Positions 40,989-49,354 of a stretch of 64,000 bases of DNA are shown here, in pieces. Source of the stretch: Hyphomonadaceae bacterium (lineage in GTDB: Bacteria > Pseudomonadota > Alphaproteobacteria > Caulobacterales > Aquidulcibacteraceae); the NCBI GenBank assembly GCA_022841905.1, contig JALHQO010000006.1, positions 1-64,000 of the forward strand. Direction: 5' to 3'. Position 1 is the first letter of the stretch. Every line of letters starts with the position of its first letter. The position numbers and the translations under genes are program-made. The notes beneath the pieces are model-generated. The model was not told the origin of the DNA. It saw only the letters and a list, made by a program, of their open reading frames with translations, and did not search any database.

Positions 40989-43586
40989 TTAGTAGCGCGC
41001 GCGCAGCGTGACGCCGTAGGTTTGCGGCTCGTTCGTGTACGCGCCGATCGTGCCCGTTTGCAGCGGGGCGCCGAAGCCGCCCGCGATGAACTCGTCGGTG
41101 AGGTTGCGGCCCCACACTTCGATGCTCCAGTTTTGGTTCGGGCTGCCGAGGCCGACGCGGCCGTTCAGCACAACCGTTTCCGGTTGATCCGAGATCGGGT
41201 TACGGCCGAGCGCCTGCGTGCGGTACTCGCTGTCGTAACGGCCATCCAGGTAGAAGCGGGCCATCAGGTCTTCGTTGATCGGCAGCTCATAGGTGACCGA
41301 CGCGGTGACCGAGATTTCCGGCGCTTGGATCAGCGGATCGCCGGAGAAGATCGTATCGCCTGCCGACGGGGAGAACGACACCGTCGAGTCGTTATAGGCG
41401 TCGGTGTAGTTGATGCCGCCTTGGATCGTCAGATGATCCGTGAGGCGCGACAGGATGTCGATTTCGACACCTTGGCTGATCGCTTCGGGCACGTTGCGGG
41501 TGATGAACGCCGTACCGTTGAACGCGTTCAGCTGATAGTCGTGCAGCTGGGCGTGGAACAGCGTGACGTTGAAGAACGTGCCGCCGCCGAGAAGCGTGGC
41601 GCGCATGCCGAGTTCGTAGGAGTCCACGAATTCGGGCTCGAAGCCAATGCTCGCTGGGTTGATCGCCAGCAGTCCGGTTCTGGCCTGCGACACGGTCATG
41701 CCTGGGAAAATGCCGGCGAAGCTCGAACGGTCGAGGTTAAAACCGCCAGCCTTATAACCGCGCGAGTAACCTCCGTAGAACATAAGGTCTTCGGTGGCTT
41801 CGAAGCGCAACGAGGCCGTGCCGGTCCACGCTTCTTCATCGCGTGAAGAGGTCCAGCGCCCGTCAAGCGCCGTGTTGGCTTGCGGTGCGCAGGTGAGCGC
41901 CAACAACTGGCGGAGGCCCTGGGCGGACGCGCTGCCGGCGTTGGCGTTGGCGTTCAGACCCGAGAACAAGGGGGCGACGAATGCTTCGATGTTCTGCATG
42001 GAATCGCAGCTCGGGCTCGAGGCATCGAGGTTGGCATCGTACTCTTTTTCGGATTGGCTGTAGCGCAGGCCAACCGTCAGCGTGAGCGCGTCGGTCAAGC
42101 TGAATTCGTTGTGCGTGAAAAACGCGATGTCGGTGCCGTCTTGGGTCCAATTGTCCGCTACTTGACCGTCGCCGTTTCCGTTCGGCGTCAGATAGACTTG
42201 GTTGAACCCGGCATTGATCGCGCCAAGAATTGAGGGGACAGGGTCGACGCCGCCGAAGATACCCGCGTCCTGTCCAGCGGTGGTGTTGTCGAACAATTCG
42301 CGTGTTCCAAGGGTTTGGCCGAAGATGACTGCGTCAGCGTAGTCGGCCGCTTGCGCGCCGAAGCGGATGCGGTCGGTCGTATCGATGTCTTCTTCCGAAT
42401 AGAACATGCCAACGAGCCAGTTCAGGCGGCCCGATTCACCCTGCAGTCGGAACTCTTGGGTGAAGTTGTCGATGTCGACGGTGAGGCCGTCACGATAAAA
42501 CAGGTCGGCTTGGTTGAAGTCGACGTCCTGGCCACGGACGGCTTCCCAACCCCGAAAAGCGGTGATCGAGGTAAAGTTCAGGCCGCCAATGTCCCAATCG
42601 AGTTGGGCAGAGATGCCGCTGTCTTGGACTTGCTCAAGATAATCGCGACCCGGCGTCACCGAAACTTGACGCGCATCCGGATTGTTCACGACGCCGGCCG
42701 TGTTCGGCAAGCTGGTGACGCCGAACGACGGCAGGAACGGAGCGTACGGGTTTCCGATCAAATAGGTGCCGTTGAGGATGCTCTGAGCCGAACCATATCT
42801 ATAGATCGTGGCGGCGCAGCAATCTTCGTCGGTTTGCGAGTAGTCGGCGATGACGCGGAGCGAAGCGTTTGTGTTGATGTCCCACAACGCTTGGCCGCGG
42901 ACCGAGTAACGGTCCTGCGTATTGTAGTCTTGACCGGTAAGCAGGTCGGTCATGTAGCCGTCGCGGGCGCGCAGCGAACCGTCAAAGCGGAACGACAGAT
43001 CGTCGCTGGCGGGCAAGTCGAAGCCAGCGCGCAGGGCGCCGTAATTCAGATCGCCAGCGCCAGCCTCGATCCAAGCGCCAGGCTCAAAGCCTGGGCCCGC
43101 GGTCGTGATGCTGATCGCGCCGGACGAGGTGTTGCGTCCGTAGAGCGTGCCTTGCGGGCCGCGCAGAACTTCGATGCGCTCCACCTCGGGGAGGTCCGAA
43201 ATGGCGATGCCCGCGCGAGCGCGGAAGACGCCGTCGATGAAGAAGCCGACGGCCGATTCAAAGCCTGGGTTGTCGCCGCCGGTGCCGAGAGCGCGGATAC
43301 GCGCTGTGGTGCCGAGCGAGGTGGATTGACCCGTGCCGATGCGAAGGCTGGGGGCGAGCTGCTGCAGATCGAGCAAGTTCTCGACGCCAGCGTCTTCGAT
43401 GGTTTCGCCGCTGATGGCGGTCACCGCGATCGGAACGTCCTGGATCGCCGCGGTACGGCCCGTCGCCGTCACGACGATTTCGTCAGACACGTCGTCATCC
43501 TGCGCGAATGCAGGGCTGGCCGCGCCCATCGCTGCGAGCGAAGCGCCCGTCAGCAGAATCCAACCCAACTTCGATTTGCTTTTCAT
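40989..43586 (-). CDS. TonB-dependent outer-membrane receptor
   Basis: An 865-residue outer-membrane active transporter. A signal peptide (about 1-28, ending SPAFA-Q) precedes a TonB-box-like stretch EIVVTATG, the plug domain (ETIEDAGVENLLDLQQLAPS to about 165, including RIEVLRGPQGTLYGRNTSSG) and a 22-strand barrel ending with LTDEFIAGGFGAPLQTG and a C-terminal aromatic-type strand (TYGVTLRARY). RNTSSGAI is typical of the large proteobacterial receptor group for siderophores, vitamins or plant compounds. The ligand is not determinable. It is monocistronic, with a terminator after it. Confidence 0.95.
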   Translation of the reverse strand: MKSKSKLGWILLTGASLAAMGAASPAFAQDDDVSDEIVVTATGRTAAIQDVPIAVTAISGETIEDAGVENLLDLQQLAPSLRIGTGQSTSLGTTARIRALGTGGDNPGFESAVGFFIDGVFRARAGIAISDLPEVERIEVLRGPQGTLYGRNTSSGAISITTAGPGFEPGAWIEAGAGDLNYGALRAGFDLPASDDLSFRFDGSLRARDGYMTDLLTGQDYNTQDRYSVRGQALWDINTNASLRVIADYSQTDEDCCAATIYRYGSAQSILNGTYLIGNPYAPFLPSFGVTSLPNTAGVVNNPDARQVSVTPGRDYLEQVQDSGISAQLDWDIGGLNFTSITAFRGWEAVRGQDVDFNQADLFYRDGLTVDIDNFTQEFRLQGESGRLNWLVGMFYSEEDIDTTDRIRFGAQAADYADAVIFGQTLGTRELFDNTTAGQDAGIFGGVDPVPSILGAINAGFNQVYLTPNGNGDGQVADNWTQDGTDIAFFTHNEFSLTDALTLTVGLRYSQSEKEYDANLDASSPSCDSMQNIEAFVAPLFSGLNANANAGSASAQGLRQLLALTCAPQANTALDGRWTSSRDEEAWTGTASLRFEATEDLMFYGGYSRGYKAGGFNLDRSSFAGIFPGMTVSQARTGLLAINPASIGFEPEFVDSYELGMRATLLGGGTFFNVTLFHAQLHDYQLNAFNGTAFITRNVPEAISQGVEIDILSRLTDHLTIQGGINYTDAYNDSTVSFSPSAGDTIFSGDPLIQAPEISVTASVTYELPINEDLMARFYLDGRYDSEYRTQALGRNPISDQPETVVLNGRVGLGSPNQNWSIEVWGRNLTDEFIAGGFGAPLQTGTIGAYTNEPQTYGVTLRARY

Positions 43587-43881
43587 AGCCGTCCTCCCAG
43601 TGCGTCGGACGCTTTCTTACGCGCGTCGTCGGCAAACAATCGGCATGTCGGGCTGGCGAGCGGGTGCTCCCCCCGCGCCCTACCTGTCCAGTGTGCTATA
43701 GCAGGCCTCCACCCCATCCATGTCAACGGTGTGGAACGGGATAACTTGACGCTCGCGTCATAGCGCCTCCAGCCTGCGGCGGGCGAGCCACAGTTACGCT
43801 GCGTATGGCTCCCAATTTCGAACCGCTTCCGCTACGGAAGCCCGTGTGTGCAAGTGCGAAGAGATACGTTAAAACAACATC

Positions 43882-44583
43882 ATGAGTTCTGCATCTGCCC
43901 TCGTCCTGTTTTCAGCCGGGCAAGATTCGGCGACCTGCCTGGCCTGGGCGCTCGAGCGATTCGAACGGGTCGAGACCATCGGCTTCGACTACGGCCAGCG
44001 TCATGCGATCGAACTGGCGCAGCGCGCGCCGCTGCGCGGCGCCATCGCGGGGCTCAACTCAAATTGGGCGGAGCGCCTCGGCGGCGACCAGCTTGTGGAC
44101 GTCTCGGGTTATGGCGCGCTGGCTGAAAGCGCGCTGACCTCGGATCGCGCCATCGAGATCGCCGCCAGCGGCCTGCCGACGACCTTCGTGCCTGGCCGCA
44201 ATCTTGTGTTCCTCACCGTGGCCGCCGCCCATGGCTATCGGCGCGGGATCGATACGCTCGTGGGCGGCATGTGCGAGACCGATTATTCGGGCTATCCCGA
44301 TTGCCGGCGCGAGACCTTGGACGCGCAACAGCAAGCGCTGGCGCTTGGTCTGGATCGCCCGATCCGCGTTGAGACGCCGCTCATGCATTTGACCAAGGCT
44401 GATACTTGGGCGCTCGCGCATGCGCTTGGCGGCGATGCGCTCGTTACGACCATCGTTGAGTACAGTCACACGTGCTACGAAGGTGATCGCATCCATCGTC
44501 ACGACTGGGGCTACGGTTGCAACGCGTGCCCAGCCTGCGATTTGCGCGCCAAAGGCTGGCAGGAGTGGCGCGGTCGCGGCTGA
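43882..44583 (+). CDS. queC: 7-cyano-7-deazaguanine synthase QueC
   Basis: A 233-residue ATP-dependent enzyme of queuosine synthesis that converts 7-carboxy-7-deazaguanine to preQ0. [20 protein letters not shown] is the PP-loop (usually SGGxDS, here SAGQDS). [13 protein letters not shown] and [20 protein letters not shown] are characteristic. The zinc-binding cysteines are in HTCYEG and [13 protein letters not shown]. The gene stands alone between the receptor and a strong terminator; queD and queE are not in the window. The 295 bases before it contain no other gene that I can see. Confidence 0.95.
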   Translation: MSSASALVLFSAGQDSATCLAWALERFERVETIGFDYGQRHAIELAQRAPLRGAIAGLNSNWAERLGGDQLVDVSGYGALAESALTSDRAIEIAASGLPTTFVPGRNLVFLTVAAAHGYRRGIDTLVGGMCETDYSGYPDCRRETLDAQQQALALGLDRPIRVETPLMHLTKADTWALAHALGGDALVTTIVEYSHTCYEGDRIHRHDWGYGCNACPACDLRAKGWQEWRGRG

Positions 44584-44592
44584 CCGGAAATG

Positions 44593-44627
44593 AGAACAGC
44601 TCCCCAGGAGGGGAGCTGTTCTGTTTT
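44593..44627 (+). terminator. Intrinsic terminator after queC
   Basis: A perfect 13-bp stem (44593-44605 with 44610-44622) and four-base loop, followed by GTTTTAG, ten bases after the queC stop. It may also serve the converging gene at 44669-45178. Confidence 0.88.
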
Positions 44628-44668
44628 AGAGCGATCAAGCTGAGCGAGACGCCGTCTCTGCGCCTTCG

Positions 44669-45178
44669 TTAGCTGGCGCTCTCGACGTACGCGTCGGCGA
44701 CTTTGCGCGCGAACTGGTTGATTGCCCGGCGCGCGGCCTGCCATGTATCGGGCGGGCCGAGGATGTCGGCTAAGCTATGGTCGTATCGGCGGTGTGTGAC
44801 TTCCGAGAGCACGCGCCCGTCGCTGCTGCGCAGCACCGCTTGCAACTCAGCGCCGCCGATCGAGACGGAGCGAAGGCCATCGAGCCCGAGATTTTGCGAT
44901 TGCTGCGTCATCGTCGGCCGATTGGGATCGGCGTCGATGATAGAGATTTCTATGGTCACGTTGGCGCTTTGCCCGACGGCGACGCCGCGTTGCGCGAGTG
45001 CGGCGGCGACGCGTTGGGTGACGGTCTCACGCAAGTAGACGCCTTCGCGCGCGCCGAGTTCTTCGTCGACGAGCACCTGGAATTCGGGGGAGAAGGCGAC
45101 CGGCGAAATGGTCTGGGCGTGCGCCGTGTGCGCGAACGCGAGCACCGCTAAGCTGCAAAAGGCAGAGATAAAGCGCAT
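44669..45178 (-). CDS. Periplasmic hypothetical protein with signal peptide
   Basis: A 169-residue protein starting at 45178 (MRFISAFCSLAVLAFAHTAH-AQ signal peptide). The mature part has mixed alpha/beta composition: LRETVTQRVAAALAQRGVAV, NVTIEISIIDADPNRPTM, AELQAVLRSSDGRVLSEVTH. The pattern (multi-copy strands around a helix that says 'make a value from arguments of a variable') resembles small periplasmic DUF4410/LptE-like folds but no family can be named. It lies just downstream of a small Gly/Ala-repeat lipoprotein on the same strand. Confidence 0.72.
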   Translation of the reverse strand: MRFISAFCSLAVLAFAHTAHAQTISPVAFSPEFQVLVDEELGAREGVYLRETVTQRVAAALAQRGVAVGQSANVTIEISIIDADPNRPTMTQQSQNLGLDGLRSVSIGGAELQAVLRSSDGRVLSEVTHRRYDHSLADILGPPDTWQAARRAINQFARKVADAYVESAS

Positions 45179-45255
45179 GGAGGCTCCCTTCAGCGTTTTG
45201 CTGAGCATGATGCCGAATCCGCCCCGAAGCCAGTCACGATCCCGTAACTTCGCGC

Positions 45256-45456
45256 TCAATCGTCGTCTTCATCATCATCGTCGCCAGGGATGGCGGCGTC
45301 GACGACCGCGCCCGTGGTTTTGACGGCTGCGCCCGCGACGGCGCCGGTGACGCCCACCGCAGCGCCGATCACTGCGCCGGTCGCTCCAACCGCTGCGCCG
45401 ACAAGGCAGCCGCCGAGCGGCGCTAGAAGCAGCGCGAGTGCGAGTATTCGGTTCAT
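45256..45456 (-). CDS. Small lipoprotein with three 11-residue Gly/Ala repeats and an acidic tail
   Basis: A 66-residue protein. The signal MNRILALALLLAPLGG ends at the lipobox Cys17. Three tandem hendecads follow: VGAAVGATGAV, IGAAVGVTGAV, AGAAVKTTGAV. The C-terminus is GDDDDEDDD. Gly-zipper repeats of this kind pack helices tightly and occur in outer-membrane lipoproteins and some bacteriocin-like peptides. The DNA repeats are imperfect, so the periodicity is kept at protein level. No family is recognised. Confidence 0.78.
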   Translation of the reverse strand: MNRILALALLLAPLGGCLVGAAVGATGAVIGAAVGVTGAVAGAAVKTTGAVVDAAIPGDDDDEDDD

Positions 45457-45522
45457 GTCAGTTTCCCGCCTGATGGGAACATTTTGCGCGACGCCCCGCG
45501 CGCCGGCAAGCCGGCGCCGCAG

Positions 45523-46062
45523 TCAGGCGCGCCAGCGCTCGTCATCAACATCGACCGTGTCCATCAGATTGGGACGTCCGTCGGACTCGCGCCGGAAGGG
45601 GCCGGCGTAATCCTGGCATTGCGCGTGGCGCCGATCTGGGCCGATGAAGTCGGCGGTGCGGATAATCATGCGTGTGTCGGTGAGCACGAACGTCATGCGC
45701 TCGAACAGAATGCGCGCGCTGATCGGCTTGCGGATAAAGCCGCTGACGCCCGCATCGCGCGCCGCAGCCACGCGCGATGCTTCGGTGTGGGCGGTCAGCA
45801 TTAGCAGTGGCACGTACGGGTTCGGGCTTTTCCAGTCCCAACGCACCATGCGCGTAAACTCGAGCCCATCCACCGGCCGCATCATCCAGTCGACGATAAC
45901 AAGATCGACAGGCCGCACGCGCATCAAATCGAAGGCGTGCTCGGCGTTGTCGGCTTCAGTGACGTCGGTGACGCCGCCCGCGCGCAGCAGGCAGCGCAGC
46001 AGAAATCGCATCTGCCGGTTGTCGTCGACGACCAATACGTGAATGTCGCTGACCGATGTCAT
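45523..46062 (-). CDS. Response regulator, receiver domain with short C-terminal tail
   Basis: A 179-residue protein. The receiver (about 6-128) has HVLVVDDNRQMRFLLRCLLR, LVIVDWMMRPVDGLEFTRMV (phospho-Asp), LLMLTAHTEASRVAAA and GFIRKPISARIL. The tail (about 130-179) with FIGPDRRHAQ and RRESDGRPN is typical of small alphaproteobacterial receivers with a FxGPDRR motif but has no output domain. The start at 46062 removes an upstream extension with no homology. No kinase is nearby. Confidence 0.9.
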   Translation of the reverse strand: MTSVSDIHVLVVDDNRQMRFLLRCLLRAGGVTDVTEADNAEHAFDLMRVRPVDLVIVDWMMRPVDGLEFTRMVRWDWKSPNPYVPLLMLTAHTEASRVAAARDAGVSGFIRKPISARILFERMTFVLTDTRMIIRTADFIGPDRRHAQCQDYAGPFRRESDGRPNLMDTVDVDDERWRA

Positions 46063-46207
46063 CTGTCCCGCCCTTCGCCCTAGGAACGGCGCCAACAGCA
46101 AACAGACAGTAAATTTTGAGTATCGGGAACAATTCATGCCGCCAGCCGAATGCGCCACCGGTGACAATCTACCGTAAGCGCATCCGACCTGAAGTTGGAC
46201 TCAAGTC

Positions 46208-46912
46208 TTACGGCGCATCGACTAAGACGATTTCCGCATCGGCGCTCGCTTCCACCCGAAGCTCGGCTTCGTCTCTTATGGCTGCGCCGTCGCGTGGCCC
46301 GAGCGTAACGCCGTTTACAGTCGCCTCGCCTTGCGCGACCGCCAGATAGAGATGTCGGCCCGGCGCGGGCGCGTAAGCAACGCTTTGGCCCTTCTGCAAC
46401 GTAGCCGCGAGCACACGCGCGTCCTGCCGGATCGGCAGCGCGCCAGCTTCCTGCTCGTCATCGAACCCCGATGCCAGCGTGACCAGCGCGCCGGAGCGAT
46501 CGCCCTTCGGAAACTTGGCCGCGCCCCAATGCGGTTTGCCGCCGCGCTCCTTGGGAACGATCCAGATCTGATAGATCGTCGTCGCTTCGTCTTCGAGATT
46601 GTATTCGGCGTGGGTGACGCCTGAGCCTGCGCTCATCACTTGCACGTCGCCGGCTTCGGTGCGGCCGCGATTGCCGAGCGAGTCCTGGTGCGTAATCGCG
46701 CCGGAGCGGACGTAGGTGATGATTTCCATGTCCGAGTGCGGATGCGGTGGAAAGCCCGTCTTCGGCTGGATGGTGTCGTCATTCCAAACGCGTAACGCGC
46801 CCCAATGCACGCGTTCGGGATCGTGATAACCGGAAAAGCTGAAATGGTAGCGGGCGGCGAGCCAATCGGCGTCGTGCCGGCCCAAACTGTCGAACGGACG
46901 TTTCTCAATCAT
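46208..46912 (-). CDS. Pirin-family bicupin
   Basis: A 234-residue protein. GFPPHPHSDMEIITYVRSGA carries the metal-binding His residues of the N-terminal cupin, and GDVQVMSAGSGVTHAEYNLE the remaining His/Glu ligands. IYQIWIVPKERGGKPHW and HLYLAVAQGEATVNG belong to the pirin core and second cupin. Bacterial pirins bind iron and some act as quercetinases or enzyme regulators; the role here is unknown. It is divergent from the lipoprotein gene at 47046. Confidence 0.94.
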   Translation of the reverse strand: MIEKRPFDSLGRHDADWLAARYHFSFSGYHDPERVHWGALRVWNDDTIQPKTGFPPHPHSDMEIITYVRSGAITHQDSLGNRGRTEAGDVQVMSAGSGVTHAEYNLEDEATTIYQIWIVPKERGGKPHWGAAKFPKGDRSGALVTLASGFDDEQEAGALPIRQDARVLAATLQKGQSVAYAPAPGRHLYLAVAQGEATVNGVTLGPRDGAAIRDEAELRVEASADAEIVLVDAP

Positions 46913-47045
46913 GGCAAACCTCTTCGCCGACCAATGTGGCGCCGCGTTTTGGGGCTGCAAGGCACATGTCTGACACCGTCCGCCGTCGCCCGGAGCTTGA
47001 CGCGGGCCCCGCATGCGAGTGGAACAGCGGCAAGGGAGGGACCCA

Positions 47046-47522
47046 ATGAAACATATTCTTCTAGTTACAGCCGCCTTCGCGCTGGTCGCCTGCGGACAAT
47101 CCACAGCACCGGTCGAAGAAGCGCCGCCCGCCGCACAGAGCCTGATGGAGCAGGTGCAGGGGATGGGCGCTGAAGAGCAGCTTGTCTGGGCGGTGACGAC
47201 CTTGGGCGAATTGCAACGCGCCGATCCGGCGCTGCAGCCGCCGTGCGTCAATGTGCGCGGCACGGAATCGCGCGGCGTCATTCCCGCCAATGTCGATCCG
47301 CAAAGCCTCTACGCCGCTCACGCGGGCGCGCTGGTGCTTTCGGTTCAGTGCGGCAACCTCGTCAGCCGCGAGCGTTTCGATCCGAATGAGCACTGGTTGC
47401 TGGTGATCGCACCGGGCGCCACTGCCGCGTCAGTGGTGAACTGCGCCAACGCCCGCGGTCAGGATGATTGCCCGCGTGTCGTGCCGGTTGTCGAGGCCGC
47501 GCCCGCGCCGGCGACGCCGTAA
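47046..47522 (+). CDS. Hypothetical lipoprotein
   Basis: A 158-residue protein. GGGAGG precedes the ATG, and the signal MKHILLVTAAFALVAC ends at the lipobox Cys16. The mature protein starts with a Pro/Ala linker and has four further cysteines (PPCVNVRG, VQCGN, NCANARGQDDCPR), which could form periplasmic disulfides. No family is recognised. It converges with the META-domain gene, three bases apart. Confidence 0.75.
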   Translation: MKHILLVTAAFALVACGQSTAPVEEAPPAAQSLMEQVQGMGAEEQLVWAVTTLGELQRADPALQPPCVNVRGTESRGVIPANVDPQSLYAAHAGALVLSVQCGNLVSRERFDPNEHWLLVIAPGATAASVVNCANARGQDDCPRVVPVVEAAPAPATP

Positions 47523-47525
47523 GCG

Positions 47526-47930
47526 TCAATTACGATTGAAGCGCGCGATCACGGTCTGCTGCGCGTCCAGGAGTACTAGAGCGTCCTGGTCGTAGTGGCC
47601 GTATCGCGTGGCTTCGAGCACGGCGAGAAAATTGCGCTCGGTGTCTCGCTGCATCAGCGTTGGGCACGCCATGCGCGTCATTCCGATGGCGCCGAAGCGT
47701 AGCGCTTCGCCGTTATGCGTCACGCTCGCGAACCAGCGATTGCACCCGGTGTAGCCGGAGGCGCCGTCATCGGCGAACTCCAATAGCGCGCCATGCGGGT
47801 TGGCGTTCTCATCGTCGATGCGCAGCCAGCTCGTGCCGGCGAGATAGCTTGTGGCCGGGCCTGGCGCCGGCGCCGGGGTTTGCGCACACGCCGCAAGCAG
47901 CATCGCCAGCAGAAGAGAGCGTCGCTTCAT
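47526..47930 (-). CDS. META-domain (HslJ-like) lipoprotein
   Basis: A 134-residue protein. The signal MKRRSLLLAMLLAAC ends at a lipobox. LAGTSWLRIDDENA, ASGYTGCNRWFASVTHNGEA, GAIGMTRMACPTLMQRDTER and FLAVLEATRYGH are the META pattern (GCNxxxGxY, TxMAC). In E. coli HslJ this domain is linked to novobiocin resistance and envelope stress. The start codon overlaps the SDR stop by one base, suggesting co-transcription. Confidence 0.88.
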   Translation of the reverse strand: MKRRSLLLAMLLAACAQTPAPAPGPATSYLAGTSWLRIDDENANPHGALLEFADDGASGYTGCNRWFASVTHNGEALRFGAIGMTRMACPTLMQRDTERNFLAVLEATRYGHYDQDALVLLDAQQTVIARFNRN

Positions 47931-48847
47931 CACACTGGATCCCACGGAAACACCGAGGCGCTGGCGCCGACATCGGTGTAGTTGGCTTTCATCGCTGGCA
48001 GCGCGTGCTCGATAATGCTCGACGGGGACCAGCCTTCGAGTCGCGCCATGCCGCGCACTGGCCGCGGCTGGTTGAACAGAAACACTTCGTTGCCGCGCAC
48101 CGCGAATATCTGCCCGGTAGTGTCCTTGGCCCCGCCAGCGCACAACGCCACCGCAACTTGCGCCACTTGATCGGCCCGCATCGAGCGCTTGAACCGCTCC
48201 ACGCGCGCAGCACTCGCTTCATCCTTCACCGGGATGGACGCGATCATGCGCGTCCACGCAAATGGCGCGATAATGTTGGAGCGCACGTTCTTGGCGGCGT
48301 TCTCCATGGCGACGATACGCGACAGGCCCATCACGCCGAGCTTCGCCGCCGCATAATTCGCTTGGCCGATATTGCCGATCAGGCCCGACGTCGAGGTGAA
48401 TAGTACGTAGGCGCCGTCTTGCTGCTCGCGGAAGAACTCGATCGAGGCGCGCGTGACGTTGAAGGCGCCGTGCAAATGCACGTCGATCACCGCGCGCCAA
48501 TCCTCCGGCGCCATTTTGTGGAACATGCCGTCGCGCAAGATGCCGGCTGGATTGATGATGGCGTTCAGCCCGCCGAACTCCTTCTTCGCCTGCTCGCACA
48601 TGGCGACGACGGCGTCGTAATCGGAAACGCTGTCGGAGTTGAAGATCGCCTTGCCGCCGGCGGCGCGAATTTCCTGCGCCACTTGTTCGGCGGGGCCGGC
48701 AGAGCCTGCATCTTCGCCCTTCAGTCCGCCGCCCAGATCATTGACCAGCACGCTGGCGCCTTCGCGCGCGGCCAGTAGGGCGCACTCTTTGCCGATGCCA
48801 TTGCCGCCGCCGGTGACGATGACGACCTTTCCGTCCAACACGCCCAT
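47930..48847 (-). CDS. Short-chain dehydrogenase/reductase (MFE-2-like hydroxyacyl-CoA dehydrogenase)
   Basis: A 305-residue classical SDR. GKVVIVTGGGNGIGKECALL is the cofactor motif, INPAGILRDGMFHKMAPEDW replaces NNAGxLRD, and TSGLIGNIGQANYAAAKLGV has the catalytic Tyr-x-x-x-Lys. The LRDxxFHKM motif, GGGLKGEDAG insertion and C-terminal tail match the dehydrogenase part of peroxisomal multifunctional enzyme 2, so a beta-oxidation type substrate is likely. INPAG replaces the usual NNAG, a mild oddity at the active-site Asn region. Confidence 0.9.
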   Translation of the reverse strand: MGVLDGKVVIVTGGGNGIGKECALLAAREGASVLVNDLGGGLKGEDAGSAGPAEQVAQEIRAAGGKAIFNSDSVSDYDAVVAMCEQAKKEFGGLNAIINPAGILRDGMFHKMAPEDWRAVIDVHLHGAFNVTRASIEFFREQQDGAYVLFTSTSGLIGNIGQANYAAAKLGVMGLSRIVAMENAAKNVRSNIIAPFAWTRMIASIPVKDEASAARVERFKRSMRADQVAQVAVALCAGGAKDTTGQIFAVRGNEVFLFNQPRPVRGMARLEGWSPSSIIEHALPAMKANYTDVGASASVFPWDPV

Positions 48848-48949
48848 ATGTGTTTCCTCCGTTGCGTCCGCTTTAGCGCCTCCTTTTAGCGCGTGCCAGC
48901 GTTGCGCGCCGCTTGACGTTGCGGCGTCGCGTGAGGGAGTTTGGCGCGC

Positions 48950-49354
48950 ATGCTGGGCATATTCGGCGCGATCGGCGGCTTCATCGGCTCTCTGTGGCGG
49001 ACTGCGAAGTTCTGGCGCATCTCGCCGATCGAGGGCGTCCGCACCGGCAGCACGTTGGCCGGCGGGCTGATGTTCCTGGTGATGATCTTCGCGATCATCG
49101 GCGTCATCCTGGTGACATTCGGGTTTGACCTGAACGACGTTGATCTTTGGTTGGACGCGCAAGGCGGTTGGCTTGATGCGTTGGGCAAGCTCGCCATCCG
49201 CGTCGTGCTCGGCTTCATTCTGCTGATCTGCGCCGCAATCGTGATCGCGTTCTTCTTCGATCGCTCCAATCCCGAAAAGCCCGGCTGGGGCATGCTCATC
49301 GGCGCGCTGATTGTCGCCTATTTCTGCGGCGTCAATATTTTCGCGCCGCTCTGA
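48950..49354 (+). CDS. Integral membrane protein, three to four hydrophobic segments
   Basis: A 134-residue protein. Hydrophobic stretches lie at about 35-58 (LAGGLMFLVMIFAIIGVILV), 82-106 (AIRVVLGFILLICAAIVIAF) and 113-132 (GWGMLIGALIVAYFCGVNIF). The ATG at 48950 has GGGAG upstream; a TTG at 48941 is too close to it. No family is recognised. Its last 37 bases overlap the convergent MFS gene. Confidence 0.7.
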   Translation: MLGIFGAIGGFIGSLWRTAKFWRISPIEGVRTGSTLAGGLMFLVMIFAIIGVILVTFGFDLNDVDLWLDAQGGWLDALGKLAIRVVLGFILLICAAIVIAFFFDRSNPEKPGWGMLIGALIVAYFCGVNIFAPL

